Positions 53,507 to 63,213 are shown, counted from the stretch's first letter. The stretch: 64,000 bases of DNA from Mucilaginibacter sp. OK098 (GCF_900142915.1 NZ_FRCM01000003.1:620504-684503); one strand, 5' to 3'. Numbers and translations: made by a program. The notes: generated by a model from the sequence alone, not told the origin.

Positions 53507-54127
53507 TTACTTCTCATATTGCCAAAACCTGCCTTTTCCTTCGGCTATCCATTCTAACGATTGTTCCATTCTATTTTGGCGCGTAGCTTCTGTTTTTGCA
53601 CCTGTTATCCAAATCAAATAGTCTTTGCGAAAGGATTGGGATTTGTTTTCGAAAATTTCTTTCGCCGCCGGATTTGTTGCCAGCTTTTCACTAAAATAAT
53701 CGGGCACCTCAATTACTTGTGGCTTCTCAGATTTTTCAGCTTTGGGCTTTGTTTTTTTCACCCCGGTTTCATTTAAAACCATGGCTTCTTTTATATAAGC
53801 AACCAAAACAGCCTTTTCGGGTAAATCAGATAAAGAGGTGAGCTTATCCATATTTCCCATAGTTTGCCCTGGTTTGGCGTTTTCCTTCAGCTTTGGGTTG
53901 CTCATTAGCTCCGCTTTATAAAGGCTGAATGAGCAATGTTTTTTATATGCCGCAAGGATGCACATCATATCGCCTTTGTAATCGAAATGCGGAAGCCCCC
54001 ATTTCATTATCTCTTCAACTCCCGGGCATGTTTCGTGAATTATTTTACGCAAATATTCAAGGATTGGCTTTGCAAAATCTGCCGATTTAGCGATATAATC
54101 ATCGAATTGTGGATTTAATTGTGGCAT
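53507..54127 (-). CDS. YdeI/OmpD-associated family protein (DUF1801 plus YdeI tail)
   Basis: This 206-residue protein has a DUF1801-type fold first (~1-115; FAKPILEYLRKIIHETCPGVEEIMKWGLPHFDYKG), then a C-terminal YdeI region with EVPDYFSEKLATNPAAKEIFENKSQSFRKDYLIWITGAKTEATRQNRMEQSLEWIAEGK-type pattern. Such proteins are widespread and linked to stress; the biochemical role is not settled. It lies between two VOC genes in the same direction. Confidence 0.88.
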   Translation of the reverse strand: MPQLNPQFDDYIAKSADFAKPILEYLRKIIHETCPGVEEIMKWGLPHFDYKGDMMCILAAYKKHCSFSLYKAELMSNPKLKENAKPGQTMGNMDKLTSLSDLPEKAVLVAYIKEAMVLNETGVKKTKPKAEKSEKPQVIEVPDYFSEKLATNPAAKEIFENKSQSFRKDYLIWITGAKTEATRQNRMEQSLEWIAEGKGRFWQYEK

Positions 54128-54185
54128 TTTATTTAGAATTTGGTGGATTTTGCAAATATTTTAGTTGATATATAATTGGATCTTT

Positions 54186-54599
54186 TTACGCCTGCTCTGT
54201 CGGAAATTTACTCATGTCCATGTAAAAGATCTCCCAGGTATGTCCGTCAGGATCTTCTATGTTCCTTTTTTGCATAAAGCCATAATCTATAAATGGCACG
54301 GGTTCAACACCTCCGGCCGCTACCCCTTTATCAGCGAATTCATTTACCTTATCAAGGCTTTCTACTGATAGTGCAAATAATCCGGCAACATTATTCTTTG
54401 TGTCTGCAATGGGTTTAGTTACAAAAGTTTTAAACTTTTCGTGGGTCATGATCATTACAAAAATGTGTTCGCTCCACACCATACATTTAGTGGTGTCGTC
54501 TGAAAATTGCGGATTGTTTGTAAATCCTACCTGGGTGTAAAAGTCCAATGATTTTGTTAGATCTTTTACTGCTAAATTGATAAATAGCTGAGATGCCAT
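54186..54599 (-). CDS. VOC family glyoxalase/bleomycin-resistance-like protein
   Basis: This 137-residue protein has the VOC paired beta-alpha-beta units: LFINLAVKDLTKSLDFYTQVGF at the start and FMQKRNIEDPDGHTWEIFYMDMSKF near the end. GHTWEIFYMD contains a glyoxalase-type metal-binding Glu. Substrate unknown. It heads the leftward set of 54599-53060, transcribed away from the GlxA-type regulator. Confidence 0.9.
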   Translation of the reverse strand: MASQLFINLAVKDLTKSLDFYTQVGFTNNPQFSDDTTKCMVWSEHIFVMIMTHEKFKTFVTKPIADTKNNVAGLFALSVESLDKVNEFADKGVAAGGVEPVPFIDYGFMQKRNIEDPDGHTWEIFYMDMSKFPTEQA

Positions 54600-54819
54600 A
54601 ATTTTAATTTTTAAATTGTTGTGTTATAAATATATTGACAACACAAAGATGGCAGGAAAAACAAAAACAGGTGCTGTAGGTCTGTGCCAAATAAAGGGTA
54701 TTTTACGACAGAAATGTTTTTACCTTTATTGCGTGAAAGCATCATGAGCCGCCATTCAAAAACAGGAATAAGTAAGCTCATGATAGCTTCATTACCATTA
54801 AAATCGAATAATCACTCCA

Positions 54820-55800
54820 ATGAAAAACGTAAGCATCCTGGTTCCGGAATCATCAGTAATGCAGGCCATTGCCGACCCACAGTATCTTTTTTCTGCTGCT
54901 AACCAGTTCCTGGTGGCAGCGGGCAAGGCTCCATTATTCCATGTGGAATTAGTGGGGGCAAAAAAAGATGTGAAATTAAATAACGGATTATTTTCTGTGC
55001 ATACCGATAAGCAATTGAAGGACGTAGTGAAGACTGACCTGGTTTTAATCCCCGCATTGTTTGGCGATATGCAAGCAGCCATATCAAAAAACCAAACACT
55101 GCTGCCCTGGATCAATGAACAATATGAAAACGGTGCTGAGGTAGCATCACTTTGCGTAGGTGCTTTTTTGTTAGCCTCTACAGGACTATTGAACGGAAAA
55201 AAATGCTCAACCCACTGGGGCTTTCAAAATGAATTCAGGCAAATGTTTCCGGAGGTAGAAGTGGTTGACGGAAGTATTATTACGGAGGAACATCGGATCT
55301 ATTCCAGCGGCGGCGCTAATTCTTACTGGACTTTGCTATTGCATTTATTAGAAAAATATACCGACAGGGCAACTGCCGTTCTTGCCTCTAAATATTTTGC
55401 TGTGGATATTGACCGGGACAGCCAGGCGGTTTTTGCGATGTTTATGGGTCAGAAAAATCATGGTGATGAAAGCATAAAAAAAGCACAGGAGTATATTGAA
55501 CAGCATACCCAGGAAAAAATTTCTATTGATGAACTGGCTGATATGGCTGCCGTAGGGAGAAGAAGTTTTGAAAGAAGATTTAAGTTGGCTACCAATAATT
55601 CAGTATTAGAATACATCCTCAGGGTGAAGATAGAAGCTGCCAAACGCCAGTTTGAAAACAGCCGTAAAAATATTAATGAAGTAATGTATGATATTGGTTA
55701 CACAGACACCAAAGCATTCAGGGCGATGTTTAAAAAATTAACCGGGCTAACCCCTGTTGAATACAGGAATAAGTATAATAAGATGGCCACCCCTGATTGA
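54820..55800 (+). CDS. GlxA-type transcriptional regulator (DJ-1/PfpI plus AraC HTH)
   Basis: In this 326-residue protein, residues ~1-185 form a DJ-1/PfpI-like domain with VASLCVGAFLLASTGLLNGKKCSTHW, holding the nucleophile-type Cys, and IYSSGGANSYWTLLLHLLEKY. Residues ~225-320 are an AraC-type DNA-binding domain (ISIDELADMAAVGRRSFERRFK, INEVMYDIGYTDTKAFRAMFKKLTGLTPVEYR). It is divergent from the VOC gene cluster and may control it. The ligand is unknown. Confidence 0.93.
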   Translation: MKNVSILVPESSVMQAIADPQYLFSAANQFLVAAGKAPLFHVELVGAKKDVKLNNGLFSVHTDKQLKDVVKTDLVLIPALFGDMQAAISKNQTLLPWINEQYENGAEVASLCVGAFLLASTGLLNGKKCSTHWGFQNEFRQMFPEVEVVDGSIITEEHRIYSSGGANSYWTLLLHLLEKYTDRATAVLASKYFAVDIDRDSQAVFAMFMGQKNHGDESIKKAQEYIEQHTQEKISIDELADMAAVGRRSFERRFKLATNNSVLEYILRVKIEAAKRQFENSRKNINEVMYDIGYTDTKAFRAMFKKLTGLTPVEYRNKYNKMATPD

Positions 55801-55964
55801 GATTTTATTTTTGAGTAAGCAAAGAAGGGTTTAATTCCTCCATAGGAGTTCTTCGGACTTTACCCATACACTTAGTGTACACTAAGCATGCGGGCATGTC
55901 CTGTGGGGTGCCGAAATAAATTCGGCATGACGTGCTTTTTTGAACGCTCAAACTGTTAATACTC

Positions 55965-57557
55965 TCATTCAATTACCCCCTTCAATGTAGTTACCGAGCG
56001 CGCCGGGATCAACATTGAACTTTTAACAACTGTGATTTTTCCTGGTTCCAAATCAGCAGTTTGCGAGGTAGTGTAGGCCCGTATAAACCCAACTTTTCCG
56101 TTGCTGATGTTTAAATGGATAAATGTGTCATCAGTGTTATTATTTATAATGATGGTGGTGAGATCTTTCCCGTTTTTAAATGCCGAAACAAGCAACGGGC
56201 TTTTTAAATCCTGTCCGCCGGTGGCATCTGCATCAACCCTTATGGCGCCGGGCTTTACGAAGCGGCTGTAGTTGCCCATTGCCCAGAGCATTTTGCTGGC
56301 ATAATAATTACCATCCGTTTTATTTTTATCAACGTAAATCAGCCCGTCTTTATAATCGTAGGCAGATATTGCGGTCCACCATTGCCATGCGGAGGCATTT
56401 GCAGCTGTAAGATCAGTATGGATAACCTTAGCCAGGTACAGGGCGGCATTAATGCCAAGGTCGCGTTTATCGCCATTTATCTCGCCCGCGTTATCCCCTA
56501 AAATACAATATTCCGATTGCCAGAAACACAAGCCCGGGATGGCAGTAATGCGCTCAGCAAGTGCATTGCGCGTTTTTATGGCGGCTGTAATTGGCGATGT
56601 GGTAAAATAACTGTGCGCGGAAATTGTTTTGCTTACATTTTGCAGATCGCCGATATAATTGTGCGAACCCGGTTTAAAAAAATCATTTACCTGGTTGCTT
56701 TTGTCCGGTTTATCACTTGCAGCTAACAGGTAATTAATGCTCCCGGCCTCCGCTACCAATATTTGAGATTTGATATGCGCTTTAACAAACGTGGTGTTAA
56801 TGCTTCGTACCAGGCCAGCAATTTCATTATTGGTATAAGGGCAGCCTTCCTGTCCGCCATCACTCCAGCCCCATTGCGGTTCATTAACCGGGCTTATATA
56901 ATTAAATCGCACCCTACTTACCCGCTCAACACCTTTTACAACATCGGCCAGGTAAGCGGCAAATGCATTGTATTTATCGGCAGCGATATTTGTTTTCCCA
57001 CCACTGGCATAAGCCTTGCCATTTACAGTAAACTGTACCGGCGGACTATTATTGAAGCCCAAAAACTGACTTACTCCGCGTTGTTTGGCAGCCTTTAAAA
57101 ACCAGATTTGTCCGGCTTGCTTCTGCCAGTTATAGCTGCCGTCTGTGTTTAAAAATGATTCCGCCCGGCGCCATTCGTCCTTAATGCCACTTTGCGCTCC
57201 CTGTTCTGTGCTGCCGGCGCCAATATTGAAACGCCATAGCGATAAAGCAATCCCTTTAGGTGATCCATTAGCCAGGGTATCGCTGCTAAAAAGCAGGTCG
57301 GCAATTTTATTTCTTTTTTCATCGGGCCATTTCCCTATAAACTGGCACGACCATGCATCGGATGCGCCAAAATTATTTATGGTTTGATGGGTTTTTAAAA
57401 GATCGATGTTTACCGTAATTGTTTTTTCCTGGCCCATTGAGAATATAGCAGACAGCATTAGCGGTAAAACAGCCGGAAGGATTTTTTTAAATGAAAGGTT
57501 CGATATCATTGTACAGGAAAAAATTACAAGAAGGCGCTTTTGCCCCCCTCTTTTCAT
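55965..57557 (-). CDS. Glycoside hydrolase family 30-like endo-glycosidase
   Basis: This 530-residue protein could start at 57557 or at the ATG at 57509, which gives a cleaner signal peptide ending FSMGQ. The (beta/alpha)8 domain covers the N-terminal ~400 residues: FGASDAWSCQFIGKW at the start, SPVNEPQWGWSDGGQEGCPY with the acid/base Glu, and LCFWQSEYCILG with the nucleophile Glu. A beta-sandwich follows (~420-530). GH30 enzymes of this type cleave beta-1,6-galactan or related polysaccharides. The protein is secreted. No Sus pair is adjacent. Confidence 0.85.
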   Translation of the reverse strand: MKRGGQKRLLVIFSCTMISNLSFKKILPAVLPLMLSAIFSMGQEKTITVNIDLLKTHQTINNFGASDAWSCQFIGKWPDEKRNKIADLLFSSDTLANGSPKGIALSLWRFNIGAGSTEQGAQSGIKDEWRRAESFLNTDGSYNWQKQAGQIWFLKAAKQRGVSQFLGFNNSPPVQFTVNGKAYASGGKTNIAADKYNAFAAYLADVVKGVERVSRVRFNYISPVNEPQWGWSDGGQEGCPYTNNEIAGLVRSINTTFVKAHIKSQILVAEAGSINYLLAASDKPDKSNQVNDFFKPGSHNYIGDLQNVSKTISAHSYFTTSPITAAIKTRNALAERITAIPGLCFWQSEYCILGDNAGEINGDKRDLGINAALYLAKVIHTDLTAANASAWQWWTAISAYDYKDGLIYVDKNKTDGNYYASKMLWAMGNYSRFVKPGAIRVDADATGGQDLKSPLLVSAFKNGKDLTTIIINNNTDDTFIHLNISNGKVGFIRAYTTSQTADLEPGKITVVKSSMLIPARSVTTLKGVIE

Positions 57558-57737
57558 AGCTTATGTTTACCACAGCCGGTAAACTATCAACCAAAGTACA
57601 TATTATTTTGAAAACAGAAAGTTTAACAAAACTTTAAATAATAATACCCCCATCTGCAAATGATATGTTGTTTTAGAAGTACTAAATGTAACCTCAAAAA
57701 CTTAATTTAAGCAATAGTGTTTTAATCTTAACCCGGC

Positions 57738-58517
57738 ATGAAAAAAAGAGAGGAAAGGAAATATTTTGATAAAGAGTGGAAAGGCATGAAAAGCAGCCTT
57801 ATAGCTTTTTTCAAAAAAGAAGACCAGGAGGACCTGCACCGTTTCAGGGTGCAGGTTAAAAAACTGCGCGCCTTTTTGATCTTGTCAGACAGTGCAGGTC
57901 ATCAGCCCAGTTTGGCGCTGTATTTTAAACCTGTGAAAAAGATCTTTAAAGAGGCCGGCGAAATCCGGAATGCTTTTATGAACCAGGAATTGGCAAAGGA
58001 ATACCAAACAGGTAATAATGCTTTTATAAGCAGCCAATGTCAGTTGCAGATAGATGCCACCAGTAAGTTTAAATCAATGAGGGTTAAATACCTTAAAAAA
58101 ATAAAGGATACTCATGAAACCATTAAAGGAGAAATAAGGGCGATAAGTGATGTTCACATCAGCCTGTTTTATCAAAATGTGTTGCAGCAAATATCAGGTA
58201 CTTTAACAAACCTTAAATTTAATGAGGAGTTGCATGACTGCCGGAAACAGGTTAAAAACTTAATGTACAACCATAAGCTGATCCGTTCTGGCCTGGCTAT
58301 TGGATTTAATATTAATTATATGCACCAGGTGCAAACAGTAATTGGCGACTGGCATGATAACGCGCTGGCAATAGAACTTTATCAGGGAGATAAAGCAATG
58401 GTGACTGGGTTAAAAAAACAAGGGGCAAAACTAAAAAGAAATATCACCTCCCTTACAAAAGACTTTTTTAACCAGGCAACAACGGTTGTTGATCTGCCGG
58501 TTGAACAGCTAAGCTAA
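57738..58517 (+). CDS. CHAD domain protein
   Basis: This 259-residue protein is made of the His-rich alpha-helical CHAD fold, with LHRFRVQVKKLRAFLIL (conserved H and basic residues) at ~36-52 and LHDCRKQVKNLMYNHKLI plus IGDWHDNALAIELY in the second half. CHAD domains bind polyphosphate or associate with polyphosphate-metabolising enzymes. No CYTH domain or polyP gene is adjacent. It is divergent from the GH30 gene with a 180-base gap. Confidence 0.9.
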   Translation: MKKREERKYFDKEWKGMKSSLIAFFKKEDQEDLHRFRVQVKKLRAFLILSDSAGHQPSLALYFKPVKKIFKEAGEIRNAFMNQELAKEYQTGNNAFISSQCQLQIDATSKFKSMRVKYLKKIKDTHETIKGEIRAISDVHISLFYQNVLQQISGTLTNLKFNEELHDCRKQVKNLMYNHKLIRSGLAIGFNINYMHQVQTVIGDWHDNALAIELYQGDKAMVTGLKKQGAKLKRNITSLTKDFFNQATTVVDLPVEQLS

Positions 58518-58586
58518 AAGCGATGAATGCAAAAAATCCGCACACCTCAACAGGCATGCGGACTTCAAACAATACAAATCAGGAAC

Positions 58587-59381
58587 TTATTTACCTTTTG
58601 ATGCGTTTTCGGCAGCGGCGATAATTACTTTGGCAACTGCTTCCGGTTGCGACATAAACACTACGTGGCTTCCTTTTATCTCGGTAACTTTTGTGTTTGA
58701 ACGTTTGTACATAGCGCGTTCAATCTCAGGGTTTATGCTTTTATCTTCTGTAGCTACAATACCATAAGCGGGTTTATCTCTCCATGCGGCGTGGGTAATA
58801 GGGCTTACAAAACATTTGGCAGCAAAAGCGCCTTGTGATGCGTACATAAAATCTGCTTCTTCAACGCTAAGGTCGCCGGCAAAACCTGCGTGAAATTTGG
58901 CTTTGTCATAATAAACTATGCCTTTATCGTTTGGAGGCAAAACACCATTTTCAGGTGCCGGAGGAGCAGTCTGGAACCATTGCAGGGCAGTTTCGGCATT
59001 GTCAGGCTGAAATGCAGCTACATAAACAAGACCGGCAACTTTAGGGTGATTTCCTGCTTCAGTAATTACAACGCCGCCCCATGAATGGCCTACCAGTATT
59101 GTTGGTCCGTCCTGGTTGTCTAGTACAACTTTGGTTGCTGCTGCATCATCTTCCAATGAGCTTAATGGATTCTGAACAATTGTTACATGGTAGCCTTTTT
59201 TAGTAAGTATGGAATAAAGGGCTTTCCATCCCGAGCCGTCTGCAAAGGCGCCATGCACCAATACTATATTTTTAACGGTTTGCGCCTGTGTTTTTGAAAC
59301 TGAACCAAATATGGCTGCTGTTGCAATTACTACGGCTAACAAGCCGCTTCTTAATGTGTTTTTTAATGCTGAGGTTTTCAT
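58587..59381 (-). CDS. Secreted alpha/beta hydrolase
   Basis: This 264-residue protein has a signal peptide (hydrophobic run then SKTQAQ, ~33). KNIVLVHGAFADGSGWKALY supplies HGAF at the oxyanion hole, GPTILVGHSWGGVVI holds the nucleophile Ser in GHSWG, and GSHVVFMSQPEAV the catalytic His near the end. The closest known relatives are esterase/arylesterase-like proteins. Periplasmic location is unusual for this subgroup but the signal is clear. It lies 96 bases from the AraC gene in the same direction. Confidence 0.9.
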   Translation of the reverse strand: MKTSALKNTLRSGLLAVVIATAAIFGSVSKTQAQTVKNIVLVHGAFADGSGWKALYSILTKKGYHVTIVQNPLSSLEDDAAATKVVLDNQDGPTILVGHSWGGVVITEAGNHPKVAGLVYVAAFQPDNAETALQWFQTAPPAPENGVLPPNDKGIVYYDKAKFHAGFAGDLSVEEADFMYASQGAFAAKCFVSPITHAAWRDKPAYGIVATEDKSINPEIERAMYKRSNTKVTEIKGSHVVFMSQPEAVAKVIIAAAENASKGK

Positions 59382-59477
59382 TTGTTTGGATGTTGATGTT
59401 TTATGTTTGAATCAACGATACAAAGATGCCCCTTAAGCTACCGCCCAATAATGGACATACTTCCCGAAGAGTTGTAA

Positions 59478-60338
59478 TTATTTCCCATCAAGTACAGTTT
59501 CCTTGCTGCTTCTGAATTCTAAAGGAGATAACGAGGTATGTTTCTTGAAGAAGTTACTAAAGTAGGCGGGGTCCTCAAAGCCCAGCTCATAGGTAATTTG
59601 CTTAACCGATTTACCTGTATAGTAAAGCAGCCGTTTAGCTTCTATTATTATCCGCTCCTGGATAACCTGCAATGGCGTTTTGCTATTATACAGCGAAAAA
59701 ATGTTGGATAATGTTTTTGGCGACTTATTTAAAAGCCGGGCATAATAGTTTACAGAATGCTCTGTGTGGAAATTACGCTCAACAAAAATATTAAACTTGC
59801 GGAACACGTCCAGCCGTTGATCCTGCAGTTTGGGGTCGGGGATATATTTTGATCTTGCCAGCCGGGTTATGGTAATAATAAGCCGTTTTAACAGCATGAT
59901 CAGCATGTCGTTTTGAATATTATCACGGGTGTTTAGCTCTTCAATAAAAACGTTAAGCAGCAGCTTCAGTTTATATTGCGCCGGATCATCAAGACTGATG
60001 AACAGCTGGTCGCCCATGCCAAATAAAAAGCCTACGCAACTTACTTCGGCATCATGATCAATAATGCAATAAAACTCCCGGTTAAACTGCCAGGCCACAA
60101 CATCAGCAGCGCGTTCAAAATAAAACGACTGGTTGAACATGAGCGGGATAATGGTATGCGGCATAAAATTATGCGCCACACCATCAATGGTTATGGTTTG
60201 CTTTTCACCGTGGTTCCAGGCTATGGTAAAGTATTTCTTTTCCTTATCGCGCGAATAAAAAAGACGGTCGAAGTTTTGTTCGCCGCTAAAAAGCAGCAAA
60301 TCGCCCCCGGTTTTTTGATCTGTAATTGTTAGTTTCAT
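59478..60338 (-). CDS. AraC family transcriptional regulator
   Basis: This 286-residue protein has an N-terminal cupin-like domain without strong motifs. The C-terminal double HTH (~185-280) shows HSVNYYARLLNKSPKTLSNIFSLYNSKTPLQVI then SVKQITYELGFEDPAYFSNFFKKHTSLSPLEFR. It is upstream of the secreted hydrolase gene and may activate it. The TetR gene follows it upstream by 13 bases, so the two regulators may be cotranscribed. Confidence 0.92.
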   Translation of the reverse strand: MKLTITDQKTGGDLLLFSGEQNFDRLFYSRDKEKKYFTIAWNHGEKQTITIDGVAHNFMPHTIIPLMFNQSFYFERAADVVAWQFNREFYCIIDHDAEVSCVGFLFGMGDQLFISLDDPAQYKLKLLLNVFIEELNTRDNIQNDMLIMLLKRLIITITRLARSKYIPDPKLQDQRLDVFRKFNIFVERNFHTEHSVNYYARLLNKSPKTLSNIFSLYNSKTPLQVIQERIIIEAKRLLYYTGKSVKQITYELGFEDPAYFSNFFKKHTSLSPLEFRSSKETVLDGK

Positions 60339-60351
60339 CAGCGAGCGAAAG

Positions 60352-60891
60352 TTATATTAGTTTCTCAGCAATATTTTTAGCAGTTTGTACGGGCCAGGCC
60401 CCGCCATGCACCTTATTAGTAATTAATGCGCCATCAAAAAGCATATATAATTCATCAGCGAGTTGTTCTTTTTTCATGGGCTTCAGGATTTCGGCAAACA
60501 ATGCCCTTACGTTATCTTTTTGTTTTTTAATAATTGCGTTTGCCCTGCCACTATCAAATGGGATGTCTGAAACCATATTCAAAAAACTGCAACCACAATA
60601 ATCAGCACGTGATGAAAGTACAGCCAGGAAATCAAATAAGGCCATTACTTTTTCTTTGGGGCTATTAAACTTATCCACTTCCGCTTTAAGCCAGCCATCG
60701 GTTTCATCGCTTATGTTGGTCAGGTATTCAACCAGCAGGTCCTCTTTTGAATGAAAATGTTCATAAAGAGTGGTTTTGGCAACACCCGATTCTTTTATTA
60801 TCTGGTTTATTCCCGTAGCAACACAGCCCTGCTGGTAAAACAGCCTCGACGCCGTTTCAACAATCTTATCCCGTGCCTTGCTCTTTTTCAT
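60352..60891 (-). CDS. TetR family transcriptional repressor
   Basis: In this 179-residue protein, the HTH is at ~8-55: RDKIVETASRLFYQQGCVATGINQIIKESGVAKTTLYEHFHSKEDLLVEYL. The ligand-binding helical domain contains CGCSFLNMVSDI, where a cluster of Cys could sense reactive species. It is divergent from the 61062 gene with two palindromes between, so autorepression and control of that gene are likely. Relatives with this layout are NemR/AcrR-like. Confidence 0.93.
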   Translation of the reverse strand: MKKSKARDKIVETASRLFYQQGCVATGINQIIKESGVAKTTLYEHFHSKEDLLVEYLTNISDETDGWLKAEVDKFNSPKEKVMALFDFLAVLSSRADYCGCSFLNMVSDIPFDSGRANAIIKKQKDNVRALFAEILKPMKKEQLADELYMLFDGALITNKVHGGAWPVQTAKNIAEKLI

Positions 60892-60918
60892 ATAACGAAT
60901 ATAAGGGTATAATCATAA

Positions 60919-61030
60919 AACCTACAAGTCTGTAGGTTGTGCTTATAAAGCAAATGCCTGAATATGACACAGTGTAAATAGAAGTCCGGTTTTTCAGCAA
61001 TACTTTCGATCTTATATAACAGACCGGTCG
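60919..61030. promoter_or_regulatory. Two candidate TetR operators in the divergent intergenic region
   Basis: One palindrome is aacctaca-agtc-tgtaggtt (60919-60938) with perfect 8-bp arms. The other, gaccggtc (61022-61029) inside agaccggtcggtag, matches the common TetR/NemR-type operator style. They flank the divergent promoters of the TetR gene and the 61062 gene. Confidence 0.6.
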
Positions 61031-61061
61031 GTAGTATTTTAAAACAAATAAACTTTTAATC

Positions 61062-61562
61062 ATGTCAACAGAAAATCAAACAATCGAATCCGCAAAACCT
61101 GCAGCAGGTTTTAAAACAATTCTTTGGTCCGGCTTGGTAGCCGGCATTTTAGACGGTATAGCAGCTATTATAGTTTTGCATACCTGGTACAAATTAACCC
61201 CTCCCCAGGTAATGCAATGGATTGCCAGCGGAGCATATGGTGCAGCTGCTTTTACCGGTGGCACATCAACAGTTATAGCCGGGATCTTTTTCCATTTTGT
61301 AGTGGCTTATGTTTTAGCAGTCATTTATTTCTTTGCTTTTCCTAAAATCAAATTTTTAAGTGCCCGGCCGGTTTTATCGGGCCTCCTCTTCGGCCTTGGG
61401 ATCTTTTTAGTGATGAATTTGCTGGTTATCCCGGCATCCAATATTCAAAAGTCGTCTTTTGACCCGGGATTGGCAGCGGTAAGCATTATCTGGCACATGG
61501 TATTGGTAGGTTTGCCCATTTCCCTGATCACTAAAAAGCACTATGCCGAAAAGAATGCCTGA
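61062..61562 (+). CDS. Four-helix membrane protein of unknown function
   Basis: This 166-residue protein has four hydrophobic segments at about 25-45, 65-95, 100-125 and 140-160, with a Gly-rich first helix (ILWSGLVAGILDGIAAIIVLHTW) and AYGAAAFTGGTSTVIAGIFFHFVVAY. It resembles YagU-like inner-membrane proteins but I would not name it firmly. Divergent control by the adjacent TetR is likely. The SnoaL-like gene 36 bases downstream is probably in the same operon. Confidence 0.75.
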   Translation: MSTENQTIESAKPAAGFKTILWSGLVAGILDGIAAIIVLHTWYKLTPPQVMQWIASGAYGAAAFTGGTSTVIAGIFFHFVVAYVLAVIYFFAFPKIKFLSARPVLSGLLFGLGIFLVMNLLVIPASNIQKSSFDPGLAAVSIIWHMVLVGLPISLITKKHYAEKNA

Positions 61563-61598
61563 GGGAAATATTATTTCACATTATTATCATCAAAAAAA

Positions 61599-62000
61599 AT
61601 GAAAACACCATTAGAACTATTAAAGGCATACCTGGATAATGTTCAGGATGCCGGGCAGGCTGCTGCATTGTTTGCTGAAGACGGCGCGCTTGAATTGCCT
61701 TATTTGGCCACACTTGGCTTTCAACCAAGAGCAGAAGGGCCTGAAGAGATCAGGAAATTCCTGGAAAACGTTTTATCAATTTTTGCAGACTTTAAATTTC
61801 ACAACGTGAAGATCTTTATGGAAACAGCCGACCAGGTTTTTGGGGAATACGAGGTAACAACAACCGTTGTATCAACCGGGAAAGAGATTCACCAGCTTTA
61901 TATGGGGCGCCTGGTGGCAGAAAATGGCAAAATAAAGCTGTTACGTGAGGCTCTTGATACAGCTGCCACCGCAAAAGCTTTTTCTGAAACGGATATTTAA
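61599..62000 (+). CDS. SnoaL/NTF2-like fold protein
   Basis: This 133-residue cytoplasmic protein fits the NTF2-like cone: PLELLKAYLDNVQDAGQAAALFAEDGALELPYL at the start, then EEIRKFLENVLSIFADFKFHNVKIF, QVFGEYEVTTTVVSTGKEIHQLYMGRLVAENGKIKLLREALDTA. Members bind or isomerise hydrophobic ligands. Function here unknown; it is operonic with the membrane protein under the TetR. Confidence 0.88.
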   Translation: MKTPLELLKAYLDNVQDAGQAAALFAEDGALELPYLATLGFQPRAEGPEEIRKFLENVLSIFADFKFHNVKIFMETADQVFGEYEVTTTVVSTGKEIHQLYMGRLVAENGKIKLLREALDTAATAKAFSETDI

Positions 62001-62065
62001 TTACAATTGAAGACGGAAAAACTAAAGGGGGGAGCCGGGTGTTGAACCACCTGGCACATCCCTCT

Positions 62066-62464
62066 TTATTTTTTTAATACCGGTTTAATATCAATTACCG
62101 GTGTTTGATCAAGCGCTTCAAGCCCCGAAACCTTTATTATACCGTTGGCTGACACCGAAAGGATCTTTACCGGATGAACGCCTATTGGGTTTGGCCGATC
62201 AGGAGACCGGGTTGAAAATACGCCCATAAACGGCGCATCATAATTATGCCAGGGATAACATTTAATAACCGTTCTGTCGGCCAGGTGGAGCCAGGTTAAT
62301 AGCAACACTTCCTGACCGGCGGCCAGGTCTTTAATGCCTTCAATAAATTCCGGGGAAATTATTATAGTGACTTCAGGGGCATTTTCAGCGCCTTGTAAAG
62401 GGCAATCTTCAATATTTTTTAATGCTGATTGAATTTTGCCTATAAATTTTATTGCTGGTTCCAT
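62066..62464 (-). CDS. tRNA-methyltransferase-like TrmO/TsaA (UPF0066) protein
   Basis: This 132-residue protein has the characteristic GVFSTRSPDRPNPIGVHPVKIL motif and the end LDQTPVIDIKPVL, together with IIISPEFIEGIKDLAAGQEVLLLTWLHLADR. E. coli TrmO adds a methyl group to t6A37 of tRNA-Thr. This form is shorter than E. coli TrmO and lacks its C-terminal domain, which matches many UPF0066 proteins. The tRNA role is family-based inference. Confidence 0.85.
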   Translation of the reverse strand: MEPAIKFIGKIQSALKNIEDCPLQGAENAPEVTIIISPEFIEGIKDLAAGQEVLLLTWLHLADRTVIKCYPWHNYDAPFMGVFSTRSPDRPNPIGVHPVKILSVSANGIIKVSGLEALDQTPVIDIKPVLKK

Positions 62465-62595
62465 CCGTTTATTATTTTTTATAAGGGATCTAAAGTTGAA
62501 AAATAAAATGTTATCGGGTTAAAAAATATGTTTTTCTTAACTCAATAACATTTTATATCGGGCTATATGCCAGTTGATTAACCTTGTTTTAACAA

Positions 62596-63057
62596 TTATG
62601 CAAATGCGCCAACCTTGTAAGTGCCAACAACCGGAGGAAAGGCAATATTGATCCGGTTGTAGCTGTTAATGGTTATAACCGCCAGGGTAAGGTCAATTAG
62701 TTCCTCTTCTGAAAACTGTTTGCGTGCTTCGTCATAAACCTCGTTGGGAACATTACCGCCTGTTATTTTGGTAACGGCTTCGGCCCAGGCCAGTGCGGCA
62801 CGCTCGCGTTTAGTGTAAAAAGGAGCTTCTCTCCAGGCGTCCAGCACAAAAAGGCGCTGTTCGCTTTCGCCTTTTGCAAGCATGTCCTTTGAGTGCATAT
62901 CCAAACAAAAGGCACAGCCGTTTATTTGCGATACCCTGAAATAAATTAACTCTAAAAGATGCTGTTCTATTGGCGATTTAGCAAGATAAACCCCTAAACC
63001 ATAAAGCGCTTTCATTGCGTTTTGACCTTTTTCGAAAACATTAATTCTCTGTTCCAT
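62596..63057 (-). CDS. Carboxymuconolactone decarboxylase / AhpD-like protein
   Basis: This 153-residue protein has CAFCLDMHSKDML, with the C-x-x-C and His of AhpD-like peroxidase-related proteins, and the C-terminal DLTLAVITINSYNRINIAF. AhpD-family members reduce peroxiredoxins or detoxify peroxides. It stands alone, with about 130 bases on its upstream side toward the DinB gene. Confidence 0.93.
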   Translation of the reverse strand: MEQRINVFEKGQNAMKALYGLGVYLAKSPIEQHLLELIYFRVSQINGCAFCLDMHSKDMLAKGESEQRLFVLDAWREAPFYTKRERAALAWAEAVTKITGGNVPNEVYDEARKQFSEEELIDLTLAVITINSYNRINIAFPPVVGTYKVGAFA

Positions 63058-63213
63058 TTTGTTTTTATTTTAGTTATTTATTGAATTATACCCCAATGAC
63101 GAATTGGGTGAAAGAAATGGGACAGGGAAAGAAAAAAAATTGGAGAGTTTTAAAGCTTTATTATTTCTTTATAATAATCCTATGCGCGAGCCGGAAAGCC
63201 GTTTCTTTAAATA

